In this document: piece by piece, positions 39,042 through 48,208 of the stretch
How positions within the stretch are numbered: position 1 is the stretch's first letter
How the letters are laid out: every line of letters begins with the position of its first letter
Assembly: GCF_900100005.1 (NCBI RefSeq)
Contig: NZ_FNEB01000001.1
Location: 744,001 to 808,000 of the forward strand
Direction: 5' to 3'
Length of the DNA stretch: 64,000 nt
From: Lutimaribacter saemankumensis
GTDB lineage: Bacteria > Pseudomonadota > Alphaproteobacteria > Rhodobacterales > Rhodobacteraceae
Translations under genes and position numbers: made by a program
Notes under the pieces: generated by a model
Seen by the model: the letters and a program-made list of their open reading frames with translations, nothing else
Databases searched by the model: none
What the model was told of the DNA's origin: nothing

Positions 39042-40864
39042 TGTGCGGCATCGTCGGCATCCTGGGCACACACGAGGTCGCCCCCACCCTGGTCGAGGCG
39101 CTGCGGCGCCTGGAATACCGCGGCTATGACAGCGCGGGCATCGCCACGGTGAACGAAGGCAAGCTCGACCGCCGCCGCGCAGTGGGCAAGCTGGTCAATC
39201 TCAGTGACCTGCTGGTCCATGAACCGCTGGCCGGCAAGGCCGGTATCGGCCACACCCGCTGGGCCACGCATGGCGCGCCGACCGTGGGCAATGCGCATCC
39301 CCACCGCGCCGGAACGGTCGCCGTCGTGCATAACGGCATCATCGAAAACTTCCGCGAATTGCGGGCCGAAGCGGCCACGCACGGCCGCAAGCCGGAAACC
39401 GAAACGGATACCGAAACCATCGCGATGCTGGCCGCGCAGTACATGGATCAGGGCGACGATCCCGTCACGGCGGCGCGCAAGACGATTGCCCGCCTCGATG
39501 GCGCCTTCGCGCTGGTGTTTCTGTTCGACGGCCATGACGACCTGATGATCGCCGCGCGGAAAGGCAGCCCCCTGGCCATCGGTCACGGCAAGGGTGAAAT
39601 GTATGTAGGCTCGGACGCCATCGCCCTGGCGCCGCTGACCGACCGCATCACCTATCTCGAAGAAGGGGACTGGGCCGTCGTCACCCGCGCGGGCGTGGAA
39701 ATCCGTGACGAGCACGGCAATCTTGCGAACCGTCCGGTCAAGACCATACGCATGGACGCCACGCGCATCGACAAGGGCGGCCACAAGCATTTCATGGCCA
39801 AGGAAATCGCCGAACAGCCCCATGTGATCGGCGAGGCGCTGAACCACTATCTGACCGCGGATGGCACGGGCATCAACGTGCCCGAAAGCCTGCCGGATTT
39901 CCGGGGTGTGGAACGGCTGGTCCTGGTCGCTTGCGGCACCGCCTACTATGCCTGTGTGACCGCGAAATACTGGTTCGAACGCATCGCCCGCCTGCCCGTC
40001 GAGGTCGATATCGCCAGCGAGTTCCGCTATCGCGAACCGCCCGTGACCGATGGCACCGTTGCGCTGTTCGTCAGCCAGTCGGGCGAAACGGCCGACACTC
40101 TGGCGGCGCTGCGCTATTGCGCGGACAAGGCGGCGCATGTCGTGTCGGTCGTGAACGTCCCGGAAAGCTCGATCGCACGGGAAAGCGGCACGGCCCTGCC
40201 GATCCTGGCCGGCGTCGAAGTCGGCGTGGCATCGACCAAGGCCTTCACCTGCCAGTTGACGGTGCTTTACCTTCTGGCGCTGAAAGCGGCGCAGCAGCGC
40301 GGACATCTGGATGCCGATGCGCTGACCGACCGGCTGAGCGCGCTGCGCTCGTTGCCGGGTATCCTCAATCATGCGCTGGCGCAGGACCGCAGCGCGAAAA
40401 AGGTCGCGCGCAAGCTGGCCGAGGCCGACGACATCCTGTTCCTCGGGCGCGGCCTGATGTATCCGCTTGCGATGGAAGGCGCCCTTAAACTAAAGGAAAT
40501 CAGCTATATACATGCCGAAGCTTATGCATCGGGCGAACTGAAACACGGCCCCATCGCCCTGATCGACAAGCGGATGCCCGTCGTGGTCATGGCCCCGAAG
40601 GACAAGCTTTTCGACAAGACCGTTTCGAACATGCAGGAGGTGATGGCCCGCGGTGGAAAGGTGACGCTGATCACCGACGAGGCCGGGCTGGACGAGGCCG
40701 GCGACGGCGTGACCAACACGCTCGTCATGCCCACCGTGCCCGATGATCTTGCCCCGATCCTCTATGCGATCCCGGCCCAGCAACTGGCCTATCACACCGC
40801 CATCGCGAAAGGCACCGACGTGGACCAGCCGCGCAACCTGGCCAAGTCGGTGACGGTCGAATGA
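39041..40864 (+). CDS. glmS: Glutamine--fructose-6-phosphate aminotransferase (isomerising)
   Basis: Makes glucosamine-6-phosphate from fructose-6-phosphate and glutamine, the first step to UDP-GlcNAc. The 607-aa protein begins MCGIVGILG, with the catalytic Cys exposed after Met removal, has glutaminase motifs RRLEYRGYDSAGIA and GHTRWATHG, then two SIS domains (VACGTAYYACVTAKYWFE; LFLGRGLMYPLAMEGALKLK), and ends DQPRNLAKSVTVE. No glmS ribozyme precedes it, since the start overlaps glmU. Confidence 0.98.
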   Translation: MCGIVGILGTHEVAPTLVEALRRLEYRGYDSAGIATVNEGKLDRRRAVGKLVNLSDLLVHEPLAGKAGIGHTRWATHGAPTVGNAHPHRAGTVAVVHNGIIENFRELRAEAATHGRKPETETDTETIAMLAAQYMDQGDDPVTAARKTIARLDGAFALVFLFDGHDDLMIAARKGSPLAIGHGKGEMYVGSDAIALAPLTDRITYLEEGDWAVVTRAGVEIRDEHGNLANRPVKTIRMDATRIDKGGHKHFMAKEIAEQPHVIGEALNHYLTADGTGINVPESLPDFRGVERLVLVACGTAYYACVTAKYWFERIARLPVEVDIASEFRYREPPVTDGTVALFVSQSGETADTLAALRYCADKAAHVVSVVNVPESSIARESGTALPILAGVEVGVASTKAFTCQLTVLYLLALKAAQQRGHLDADALTDRLSALRSLPGILNHALAQDRSAKKVARKLAEADDILFLGRGLMYPLAMEGALKLKEISYIHAEAYASGELKHGPIALIDKRMPVVVMAPKDKLFDKTVSNMQEVMARGGKVTLITDEAGLDEAGDGVTNTLVMPTVPDDLAPILYAIPAQQLAYHTAIAKGTDVDQPRNLAKSVTVE

Positions 40865-41538
40865 CGCCAGACGACGCTCTTGATGCCTTGCGCGCCGCCG
40901 CCGAACCCGGACGCGCCGAAGGCATGGCGCAATATCACAGGGCGCCCCGGACCTATCTCGGGGTGCCGAACCCGGTGCTGAACGACCTGACCAAAGAGTG
41001 GCGGCAGGAAATGTACGTCCCCGCCCGCGTGGCGCTGGCAGACGCGTTGTGGAAAACCGACATCTTCGAGGCGCGGCTTGCCGCCGCCAAGCTGTTGACA
41101 CAGGCAAGGCTGCGCCCCGACGACAGCGCGGCCTGGGCCCTGATCGTGTCATGGGTGCCGGATTTCGACAGCTGGGCCATTGCCGATCATGCGATGATGG
41201 CCGGCCAGAAACGCCTTGTCGCAGACCCTGCCCGCATCGACGAGGTCGAAACCTGGACCAAATCCGACAGCCACTGGACACGGCGCGCGGCCATGGTCAT
41301 CACCCTGCCCTTCGCCAAGCAGAACCATCCCGACGAAACCGAAACCGCAATCCGCGAACGAGTTCTGGAATGGGCGGCCACCTATGTGCGCGACCCCGAA
41401 TGGTTCATCCAGAAATCCGTGGCCTGGTGGCTGCGCGACCTGTCAAAGCACGACCCCGACCGGGTGCGCGCGTTCATGGCCGAAAACGGGCGGCAAATGA
41501 AGAAATTCGCCCGCAAGGAAGCCGAAAAATACCTCTGA
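40861..41538 (+). CDS. DNA alkylation repair protein (AlkD-like HEAT-repeat glycosylase)
   Basis: A 225-aa all-helical protein of the AlkC/AlkD HEAT-like family, which excises alkylated purines without base flipping. Family features are the DFDSWAIADHAMM segment with its Trp, the SDSHWTRRAAMVITLPF segment with conserved Arg, and WFIQKSVAWWLRDLSKHDPDRVRAFM. It is translated with glmS through a four-base overlap. A repair enzyme in a cell-wall precursor operon is unusual, but I believe the arrangement recurs in relatives. Confidence 0.85.
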   Translation: MTPDDALDALRAAAEPGRAEGMAQYHRAPRTYLGVPNPVLNDLTKEWRQEMYVPARVALADALWKTDIFEARLAAAKLLTQARLRPDDSAAWALIVSWVPDFDSWAIADHAMMAGQKRLVADPARIDEVETWTKSDSHWTRRAAMVITLPFAKQNHPDETETAIRERVLEWAATYVRDPEWFIQKSVAWWLRDLSKHDPDRVRAFMAENGRQMKKFARKEAEKYL

Positions 41539-41544
41539 CGGTGT

Positions 41545-42033
41545 TTATCCGTCTGTAAACACGCGGATTTCCGGCAAACCGGCCAATGGCGCACCGATCA
41601 GGCGCATGGCAGCCAGCGACAGCCGACTGCCGGCCGTCGCGGCGCCGTCGATCGGGATCAGGTCCACCTGCGCGCTTTTCCCGTCATATTCCACCCGGCC
41701 CTTGGCCGGACTTCGCACCAGCGGTGTTTCCAGCCAGAAACCGGGCCGCGCCGGATCGCCCAGCGTCGCGATCGTCGCGCCCAGATCGCGCGCGCCCCCG
41801 GCCGCGGGTGAGGCGGCAGCCGCGCGTTCCTCGGCGGTGGTTGTGTCCAGCGCCTCGGCCGTGCGGGCCCCGGCGGGCGGCACGCGCGCCGCACCGCTGT
41901 CGGGCCGTGCCACGGGACGAAGCTGCCCTTCGCCCGGCGGTGCGGGTGGAAATTCGGCGGCATCCCGTCCTGGCAACAACGAACATGCCGCCAGCAGAGG
42001 TGCGAAAATCATCGGGAAAAAAACACGCTTCAT
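41545..42033 (-). CDS. Small lipoprotein of unknown function
   Basis: A 162-aa protein beginning [20 protein letters not shown], with lipobox LAA|C. It has a Pro/Ala-rich, probably disordered region (to about residue 80), then a compact domain [25 protein letters not shown] and [36 protein letters not shown] recall relatives in Rhodobacteraceae sometimes labelled D-galactarate dehydratase, but nothing in this short lipoprotein supports that enzyme. A long frame upstream of the start is antisense to moaA and was rejected. It converges with alkD; a seven-base inverted repeat (41,541-41,562) overlaps its stop. Confidence 0.75.
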   Translation of the reverse strand: MKRVFFPMIFAPLLAACSLLPGRDAAEFPPAPPGEGQLRPVARPDSGAARVPPAGARTAEALDTTTAEERAAAASPAAGGARDLGATIATLGDPARPGFWLETPLVRSPAKGRVEYDGKSAQVDLIPIDGAATAGSRLSLAAMRLIGAPLAGLPEIRVFTDG

Positions 42034-42117
42034 GCCGGGGAGATTAGGAGCAAAACACCAACCGCGCAACGCAATCCCCCCTTGTCCCGGCGCTGTGCCG
42101 CGCATAGGTTCGGGGAC

Positions 42118-43128
42118 ATGACCGATGCCCCGCTCATAGACCCGTTTGCGCGTCCGATCAGCTATTTGCGTGTTTCGGTCACCGATCGCTGCGACTTCCG
42201 CTGCGTCTACTGCATGTCCGAAAACATGACCTTCCTTCCCAAGAAGGAACTGCTGACGCTGGAAGAGCTTGACCGCATGTGCTCGACCTTCGTGCGGCTG
42301 GGGGTGGAGAAGCTGCGCATAACGGGCGGTGAGCCCCTTGTGCGACGCGGCATCATGTCGTTCTTCAATTCGATGACCCGTCACCTTGAAAGCGGCGCCC
42401 TCAGGGAACTGACGCTGACGACGAATGCCAGCCAGCTCGACCGTTTTGCGGACGATCTCTATTCGGCGGGCGTGCGCCGGGTGAACGTGTCGATGGACAC
42501 CCTGGATGAGGCGAAATTCGCTGACATCACCCGTTGGGGCCGGCTGCCGCAGGTTCTGCGCGGCATCGACGCCGCCCAGCGCGCCGGCCTGCGTGTCAAG
42601 ATCAACGCCGTTGCGCTCAAGGGTTTCAACGAGGATGAACTGCTGTCCATGACCGAATGGTGCGCCGAGCGCGACATGGACCTGACCTGGATCGAGGTCA
42701 TGCCGATGGGCGATATCGGCAACGAGGACCGGCTCGACCAGTATTGGCCGCTCAAGGATCTGCGCGCGACCCTGGCCGAGCATTACACGCTGACCGATCT
42801 GGCCGAGCGCACGGGCGGCCCTGCACGGTATGTACGGATCGAAGAGACCGGCCAGAAAATCGGGTTCATCACGCCGCTGACGCATAATTTCTGCGAAAGC
42901 TGCAATCGCGTGCGCCTGACCTGCACCGGCGAGCTTTACATGTGCCTCGGACAAGAGGACATGGCCGATCTGCGCGCGCCGCTTCGTGCGCACCCGGACA
43001 CCGACGCCCCCCTGGAAGAGGCCATTCGCGCCGCCATCGCCCGCAAACCCAAGGGCCATGATTTCGATTACTCCCGGCAGACCGTGGACGGCCGCGTCAG
43101 CCGCCACATGAGCCACACAGGCGGATGA
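42118..43128 (+). CDS. moaA: GTP 3',8-cyclase (molybdenum cofactor biosynthesis)
   Basis: Radical SAM enzyme that starts molybdopterin synthesis from GTP with MoaC. In the 336-aa protein the SAM-cluster motif is CDFRCVYC near residue 24, the SAM-binding GGEP is in [12 protein letters not shown], and the C-terminal substrate cluster is [18 protein letters not shown]. It ends in the double glycine (SHTGG) required for activity in this family. The start [19 protein letters not shown] was chosen 12 codons into the open frame. The stop overlaps the next gene by four bases. moaC is not in the window. Confidence 0.97.
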   Translation: MTDAPLIDPFARPISYLRVSVTDRCDFRCVYCMSENMTFLPKKELLTLEELDRMCSTFVRLGVEKLRITGGEPLVRRGIMSFFNSMTRHLESGALRELTLTTNASQLDRFADDLYSAGVRRVNVSMDTLDEAKFADITRWGRLPQVLRGIDAAQRAGLRVKINAVALKGFNEDELLSMTEWCAERDMDLTWIEVMPMGDIGNEDRLDQYWPLKDLRATLAEHYTLTDLAERTGGPARYVRIEETGQKIGFITPLTHNFCESCNRVRLTCTGELYMCLGQEDMADLRAPLRAHPDTDAPLEEAIRAAIARKPKGHDFDYSRQTVDGRVSRHMSHTGG

Positions 43129-44402
43129 CGACCGGCGCGCCCCTGCCGGTGCGCCTGTATTCGGGGCTGTCCGCACTTCTCTATCCGATGTTCGCCCGTC
43201 GCGAGGCCGACAAGCTGCGCGCGGCTGGCATGGAAACGCGCATCGGTGAGCGGCAGGGCCGCGCGACCGCCGAACGGCCAAAGGGCCGGCTGGTCTGGTT
43301 TCACGCCGCAAGCGTCGGCGAAAGCCTGTCCGCGCTGCCGCTGATCCGGGCGTTGGGAAAGGCGCATCCGGACTGGTCCTTTCTGCTGACATCCGGCACC
43401 ACCTCTTCGGCGCAGATACTCGGGCAGCGCCTGCCGCCACGGACACGTCATCAATTCGCGCCGATCGACGGCAAACCCGCGCTGCGGCAATTCCTGGCGC
43501 ATTGGAGGCCCGATGCGGCCGTCTTCATCGAAAGCGAATTATGGCCCAACATCCTGCGGATGCTGCGGGCACGGGGCATCCCGATGGCGCTGTTGAACGC
43601 GCGGATTTCGGACAAGACCGCGCGCAACTGGCAGCGTGTTCCCGGCACCGCACGGTTCCTGCTGGGCGGCTTCGCGATGATCCATTGCCAGGACCAACGC
43701 ACCGCCGATCACTTTCACGCCCTGGGCGTACCGGGCGCGCGGACCGGGCAGAACCTCAAAGCCGTCGCCGGCCCCCTGCCCGTCGATCTGCCCGAGTTGG
43801 AGAGGATGCGCGGCGCGATCGGCAAGCGCCCGGTCTGGGTCGCAAGTTCGACCCATCCCGGCGAAGACGAGATCATGGCCGAGGCGCATCTATCGCTTCT
43901 TTCCGATCACCCAGAGCTTTTGCTGATCCTGGTCCCCCGCCACATCGACCGCGCGGACGCGATCGAGGCGATGCTGCGCCAATCGGGGCTGAGCGTGTCC
44001 CGCCGCAGCCGGGGCGAGATGCCCCAGGGGGCCGTCTACCTGGCCGACACGTTCGGCGAAACGGGCCTGTGGTATGCGCTGTCCCCGATCGTGTGCCTGT
44101 GCGGATCGTTCACCCCGGTTGGCGGGCATAACCCTTATGAGCCCGCGCATGCGGGCGCCGCCGTGCTGCATGGCCCGCTTTATGCGAATTTCACCAATGC
44201 CTATGCCGAATTCGGGGTCGCCGGCGGCGCGACCGAGGTCGCGGACGCCACCGCGCTGGCGACTGCGATGGCCGAAATGCTGAACAACCCCAGCCACCTT
44301 GCATCCGAACGCGCCGCCGCCCGCAGCTTTGCCGAAAGCCAGGCACAGGCCCTTGACCAACTTGTCACGCAACTGGCAGACGCACTGGCGCCACAGCGTT
44401 AA
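43125..44402 (+). CDS. waaA: 3-deoxy-D-manno-octulosonic acid transferase
   Basis: Membrane-associated GT30 enzyme (KdtA) that adds Kdo to lipid A precursor. The 425-aa protein has a short N-terminal hydrophobic anchor ([16 protein letters not shown]), [16 protein letters not shown] with the catalytic glutamate, [20 protein letters not shown], and the nucleotide-sugar segment [26 protein letters not shown]. It is coupled to moaA by a four-base overlap and followed by the glycosyltransferase after 13 bp. It is slightly longer at the C-terminus than E. coli WaaA only through a hydrophilic tail. Confidence 0.95.
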   Translation: MTTGAPLPVRLYSGLSALLYPMFARREADKLRAAGMETRIGERQGRATAERPKGRLVWFHAASVGESLSALPLIRALGKAHPDWSFLLTSGTTSSAQILGQRLPPRTRHQFAPIDGKPALRQFLAHWRPDAAVFIESELWPNILRMLRARGIPMALLNARISDKTARNWQRVPGTARFLLGGFAMIHCQDQRTADHFHALGVPGARTGQNLKAVAGPLPVDLPELERMRGAIGKRPVWVASSTHPGEDEIMAEAHLSLLSDHPELLLILVPRHIDRADAIEAMLRQSGLSVSRRSRGEMPQGAVYLADTFGETGLWYALSPIVCLCGSFTPVGGHNPYEPAHAGAAVLHGPLYANFTNAYAEFGVAGGATEVADATALATAMAEMLNNPSHLASERAAARSFAESQAQALDQLVTQLADALAPQR

Positions 44403-44415
44403 CAAAGGGCGCCCC

Positions 44416-45471
44416 ATGACAGACCCCGCGCAAATCGACGTCATCGCCCCGAATTTCAAGAAACGCCTGTCGGGTGTCACGTCGACCGTAATCCGGCTGG
44501 TGCCGCTGCAGGCGCGCGAAATCGCGATTGCCACCACCGGCCCCGAGCTGCCCGCCGACATGCCGCAGATCCCGCTTTCGGCCCTGCCGCTGATGTCGCG
44601 CAGCGGCCCGTCCGGGGCCCGCGTCTGGCACGCGCGCCGCAACATCGAGATGCTGGCCGGTCTGGGCCTGAAATACCTTTTGGGCAAACGGCTGAAGCTG
44701 ATTTTCACCTCGGCCTCGCAGCGGCATCACACATGGCTGACCAAATGGCTGATCCGGCAGATGGACGCGGTGATCGCGACCTCGGACAAGACCGCAAGCT
44801 ACCTTGAGCGGCAGGCCACGGTGATCCGCCACGGGATCGATACCGAGACTTTTTGCCCGGTCGACGACAAGGCCGCGCTGCGCCGCGACCTGGGCCTGCC
44901 CGAAACCGGCCCGATCATCGGCTGCTATGGCCGCATTCGCGCGCAAAAGGGCACGGACGCCTTCGTTGACGCGATGCTTTGCATCCTGCCCGACCATCCC
45001 GGCGCGACGGCCATCGTCATGGGCCGCGCCACCGACAAGCATCAGGATTTCGAACAGGATCTGAAAAACCGCGTGGCCGCCGCCGGATTGTCGGACAGGT
45101 TGCTGTTCCTGCCCGAGGTGCCGGTCTGGGAAATGGCGCGCTGGTACCAGGCGCTGGATCTCTATATCGCGCCGCAGCGGTGGGAAGGCTTCGGGCTGAC
45201 CCCGCTCGAGGCGATGGCCTGCGCCGTGCCCGTGATCGCCACCCGCGTCGGCGCCTTCGAGGAATTGATCGTCGATGGTGGAACGGGTGCCCTGATCGAC
45301 GCGGGCGACGTGGACCAGATGGTCGCCGCGACCGATGCGGTCCTGCGCGACCCTGCGCGACTGGCCGCCTGGTCGCAGGCGGCCCGCCAGCACGTGCAGG
45401 ATCATTTCCGCATCGAACAGGAGGCCGCCGCGATCATCGCGATCTACCGGTCGCTGCTGAAGCGCGGCTGA
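44416..45471 (+). CDS. GT4 glycosyltransferase, LpcC-like LPS core mannosyltransferase
   Basis: A 351-aa GT-B protein. The N-terminus IDVIAPNFKKRLSGVTSTVIRLVPLQ is close to the rhizobial LpcC family, which adds core mannose to Kdo. The GT4 donor site appears as GCYGRIRAQKGTDAFVDAML and the EX7E motif as APQRWEGFGLTPLEAMACAVPVIAT. The start after kdtA (MTDPAQIDVIAPN) was chosen; the open frame begins earlier inside kdtA. Pairing with kdtA supports a role in LPS core assembly. The sugar added is inferred by similarity only. Confidence 0.88.
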   Translation: MTDPAQIDVIAPNFKKRLSGVTSTVIRLVPLQAREIAIATTGPELPADMPQIPLSALPLMSRSGPSGARVWHARRNIEMLAGLGLKYLLGKRLKLIFTSASQRHHTWLTKWLIRQMDAVIATSDKTASYLERQATVIRHGIDTETFCPVDDKAALRRDLGLPETGPIIGCYGRIRAQKGTDAFVDAMLCILPDHPGATAIVMGRATDKHQDFEQDLKNRVAAAGLSDRLLFLPEVPVWEMARWYQALDLYIAPQRWEGFGLTPLEAMACAVPVIATRVGAFEELIVDGGTGALIDAGDVDQMVAATDAVLRDPARLAAWSQAARQHVQDHFRIEQEAAAIIAIYRSLLKRG

Positions 45472-45474
45472 CCG

Positions 45475-46638
45475 TCAGGCAGCCGGCATCCGCTTTTCGA
45501 CCAGTTCGGCCCACCACGAACAGCCTGCCGGGATCGCCTCGTCGTCGAAATTGTATTCCGGGTGGTGCACCATCGCGGTGTCGCCATTTCCGACAAGGAT
45601 ATAGGCGCCGGGCCGCTCTTCGAGCATGAAGGCGAAGTCTTCGCCACCCATGACCAGCGGTGCCTCGTCACAATTGCCCGCGACCGCGCGGGCCACTTCG
45701 GCTGCGAATTCGGTCTGTTCGTCGTGGTTCACCATCACCGGGTAGTTGCGGAAATAGTTCAGCTTGATCGTTCCGCCGAACGTCGCCGCCACCCCGTCGC
45801 ATATCGCCTGCATCCGGGTTTCGGCCAGATCGCGCAACTCGTTCGACAGCGTGCGGACGGTTCCCTTGATCGACACGCGCTGCGGGATGACGTTGAACGC
45901 CTTGGACGAGGTTTCGAACGAGGTGACCGACACCACGATGTTGCCCACCGGATCGGCATTGCGGCTGACGATGGATTGCAGCGCGGTCACCAGGTGCGCG
46001 GCCATCAACGTGGTATCGACCGTTTCCTGCGGCTTGGCGGCGTGGCCGCCCTTGCCCTCGCATTCGATCTCGATCAGGTCGGTCGCGGCAAAGAACGGCC
46101 CCGGCCGAATGGCAAAGCTGCCGACGGGGCGGCCGGGCCAGTTATGCATGCCATAGACCTCCTGGATGCCCCAGCGGTCCATCATGCCGTCATTGCACAT
46201 CTCGCGGCCACCGCCGCCGCCTTCTTCGGCGGGCTGGAAGATCACAACCACGGTGCCGTCGAAATTACGGGTCTCGGCCAGGTACTTGGCCGCGCCCAGC
46301 AGCATCGCCGTATGCCCGTCATGGCCGCAGGCATGCATCGCGCCATCGGTTTTCGACGCATAGGGAAGGCCCGTCTGTTCATGGATCGGCAGCGCATCCA
46401 TATCCGCGCGCAGACCGATCACCTTGCCCGACCCGGTTGCCTTGCCCTTGATGACGCCCACGACGCCGGTCTTGCCGATGCCGGTCACCACCTCGTCGCA
46501 GCCGAACTCTTTCAGCTTGTCGGCGACGACCGCGCTGGTGCGGTGCGTATCGAACAGGATTTCCGGGTGTTCGTGCAAATCCCGGCGCCATTCGGTGATT
46601 TCATCGTGCAATTCTGCAAGTCGGTTTTTGATCGGCAT
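45475..46638 (-). CDS. M20-family amidohydrolase, copy 1
   Basis: Zinc-dependent hydrolase of the hippurate hydrolase / N-acyl-L-amino acid amidohydrolase type, 387 aa. Metal and catalytic motifs are GLRADMDALP, HACGHDGHTAML, QPAEEGGGG and the late MGGEDFAFMLE. It starts MPIKNRLAELHDEITEWRRD, almost the same as copy 2 at 48,209-49,381, and the two proteins are alike over their whole length. It lies 71 bp after the broken LysR gene on the same strand and converges with the glycosyltransferase 3 bp away. The substrate acyl group cannot be read from sequence. Confidence 0.92.
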   Translation of the reverse strand: MPIKNRLAELHDEITEWRRDLHEHPEILFDTHRTSAVVADKLKEFGCDEVVTGIGKTGVVGVIKGKATGSGKVIGLRADMDALPIHEQTGLPYASKTDGAMHACGHDGHTAMLLGAAKYLAETRNFDGTVVVIFQPAEEGGGGGREMCNDGMMDRWGIQEVYGMHNWPGRPVGSFAIRPGPFFAATDLIEIECEGKGGHAAKPQETVDTTLMAAHLVTALQSIVSRNADPVGNIVVSVTSFETSSKAFNVIPQRVSIKGTVRTLSNELRDLAETRMQAICDGVAATFGGTIKLNYFRNYPVMVNHDEQTEFAAEVARAVAGNCDEAPLVMGGEDFAFMLEERPGAYILVGNGDTAMVHHPEYNFDDEAIPAGCSWWAELVEKRMPAA

Positions 46639-46709
46639 GATCTGAGACTCCCCTGTCGTCACGGTTTCGCGGCATGGTGTGGGGACGGCGCGGGAATGTC
46701 CAGCACCCG

Positions 46710-47654
46710 TCAATTGTCCGTAGCGTCCAGAGGCCGCAATAGACCTGCGATCTGCTCGCGCATCCAGCGATGCGCGGGATTGGCTGAATGCCGTTTGTGC
46801 CAGATCATCATGATATCCGCTCGGTCGAGCGCGACCGGAGCCTCGTAAATGTCGAATCCCGCCATGTCCCTGACCCGGTGGGCCAGCGTCGAAGGCAACA
46901 ACCCGATCAGGTCCGACCCCGCAACGGCGCGATAGACACCCGAGAACACCGGCAGCGTCATCACGACCCGCCGCGTGCGCCCGATCCGTTCCAGCGCCAA
47001 ATCTCCCATCGCGCTGTCATTGCCTTCGACCGAAAAAATCACATGCCCGAGATCACAGAACAGATCGAGCGGAACCATATCTCCGGGCGCGATCCCTGCA
47101 CCGGCCAGCCGGGGATGACCTTTGCGGGCGATCACACTGAAGGTTGACGAGAAAACCCGCTGCCCCTCGATCCAGCCCGGCAAAGCGGTGCGCGGCAATA
47201 GCGCGATATCGACCTCGTAGCGGTCCAGCGTGTCGACATAGTTGTCCGGCACGAGATCGACCAGATGCACCCGCACGCCCGGCGCCGCGACGGCCAATCT
47301 GTCGGCCAGCTGCGGCATCAGCATTTCGGCAAAGAAATCGCTGCCCGATATCCTGAACCGGGCGGTCGATACCGCCGGATCGAAAGGATCTGGGCGGCGG
47401 ATCACACGTTCGACCGCCTGCAGCGCCTGCGCAAGCGGCTCGGCCAAAGACAGGGCGTAGTCCGTCGGCTCCAGCCCCTGCCCCTTGCGAAAGAAAAGCT
47501 GGTCGTCCAGCACCAGCCGAAGCCGCCCCAACGCTGCCGAAACCGCAGGCTGCTACAGACCCAGCCTCTCGCCCGCGCGGACGGTAGACCGTTCCTGAAG
47601 CAACGCATCCAGAACCCGCAGGAGGTTGAGATCAATGCCCGTCAAATTACTCAT
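46710..47654 (-). pseudogene. LysR-family regulator interrupted by an in-frame stop
   Basis: From the ATG at 47,654 the frame reads as an intact LysR-type regulator of 314 aa except for TAG at codon 34 (47,555-47,553), where LGL-stop-QPAVSAALGRLR replaces the usual LGLSQPAVS. The stop falls in the recognition helix of the helix-turn-helix. The rest, including the ligand-binding domain to the end, is open with no other defect. A C-to-A change in a TCG serine codon would explain it. Restart at TTG codon 42 would give a protein lacking the DNA-binding helix. Decay appears very recent, unless this is a sequencing error or an assembly variant. Confidence 0.85.
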
Positions 47655-47664
47655 GTGAATAGCT

Positions 47665-47694
47665 TTAATACAATAAATCGATTTATCGAATTAA
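47665..47694. promoter_or_regulatory. 30-bp palindrome in the lysR / membrane-protein divergent region
   Basis: The core ATAAATCGATTTAT (47,673-47,686) is a perfect palindrome, and the flanks extend it to 30 bp with 13 of 15 arm positions matched. It is A/T-rich, contains a T-N11-A pattern as LysR boxes do, and lies 10 bp upstream of the lysR start and 87 bp upstream of the plus-strand gene. It is the obvious site for the adjacent, now interrupted, regulator. Confidence 0.6.
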
Positions 47695-47781
47695 TTTTCG
47701 GATGCTAGGCTCGGTCCCATCCCGGCGCGAAGCATTCGAGATACCGTCACTCTCGCGCCGGAAACCTTGAGGACCAAGACT

Positions 47782-48183
47782 ATGCGACCCATTGCGAACC
47801 TGTTCTTTCTTACCGGTGCAATCTTTGCTCTTTGCGGGATGGTCTGGGGCATCCAGATGTCTGCCAGCCACGATCACAGCCTGTCGCCCGCCCACGGCCA
47901 CCTGAACCTGATCGGGTTTGTCTCGATGTCGGTTTTCGGCGCCTATTACGCGCTCTCGCCCGGCGCGGCGCAATCGATGCTGGCGCGCGTTCACTACGCT
48001 CTTGTCACGGCAAGCGTGCTGGTTCTGGTCCCTGGAATCGTTCTGGCGATCCAGGGCCAGACCGAGGTCATGGCCAAGATCGGATCCGTCCTGGCCGTGG
48101 CCTCGATGGCGCTTTTCGTTCTGATCGTTCTGCGTAACCGGGCTGGCCAGACGGTGACGTCAAGCGCGCAGCCGGCCGAGTAA
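47782..48183 (+). CDS. Small four-helix membrane protein (heme-copper oxidase subunit I-like fragment)
   Basis: A 133-aa protein with four membrane helices (about residues 5-25, 41-62, 70-92 and 99-118). The segment HDHSLSPAHGHLNLIGFVSMSVFGAYYALSP, with its histidines between helices 1 and 2, resembles the start of CcoN/heme-copper-oxidase-like proteins that often stand alone in proteobacteria. GAGGA lies 8 bases before the ATG. It is divergent from the broken lysR and ends 25 bp before the convergent second M20 gene. Function is unknown. Confidence 0.72.
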   Translation: MRPIANLFFLTGAIFALCGMVWGIQMSASHDHSLSPAHGHLNLIGFVSMSVFGAYYALSPGAAQSMLARVHYALVTASVLVLVPGIVLAIQGQTEVMAKIGSVLAVASMALFVLIVLRNRAGQTVTSSAQPAE

Positions 48184-48208
48184 TCAAAACGGTGCAACGG
48201 GATGCCGG

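Noticed and set aside
38950-39060. glmS ribozyme
   Set aside because: The glmS start overlaps the glmU stop, leaving no leader for a ribozyme; these occur mainly in Firmicutes.
41541-41562. Seven-base inverted repeat GTGTTTA/TAAACAC as a terminator between alkD and the lipoprotein gene
   Set aside because: The stem is A/T-rich and weak, overlaps the lipoprotein stop and has no T-tract, so I did not list it as a terminator.
41545-43446. Long form of the small lipoprotein reading back through moaA
   Set aside because: The upstream 470 codons are antisense to moaA and kdtA; the MKRVFF start with a lipobox is the real one.
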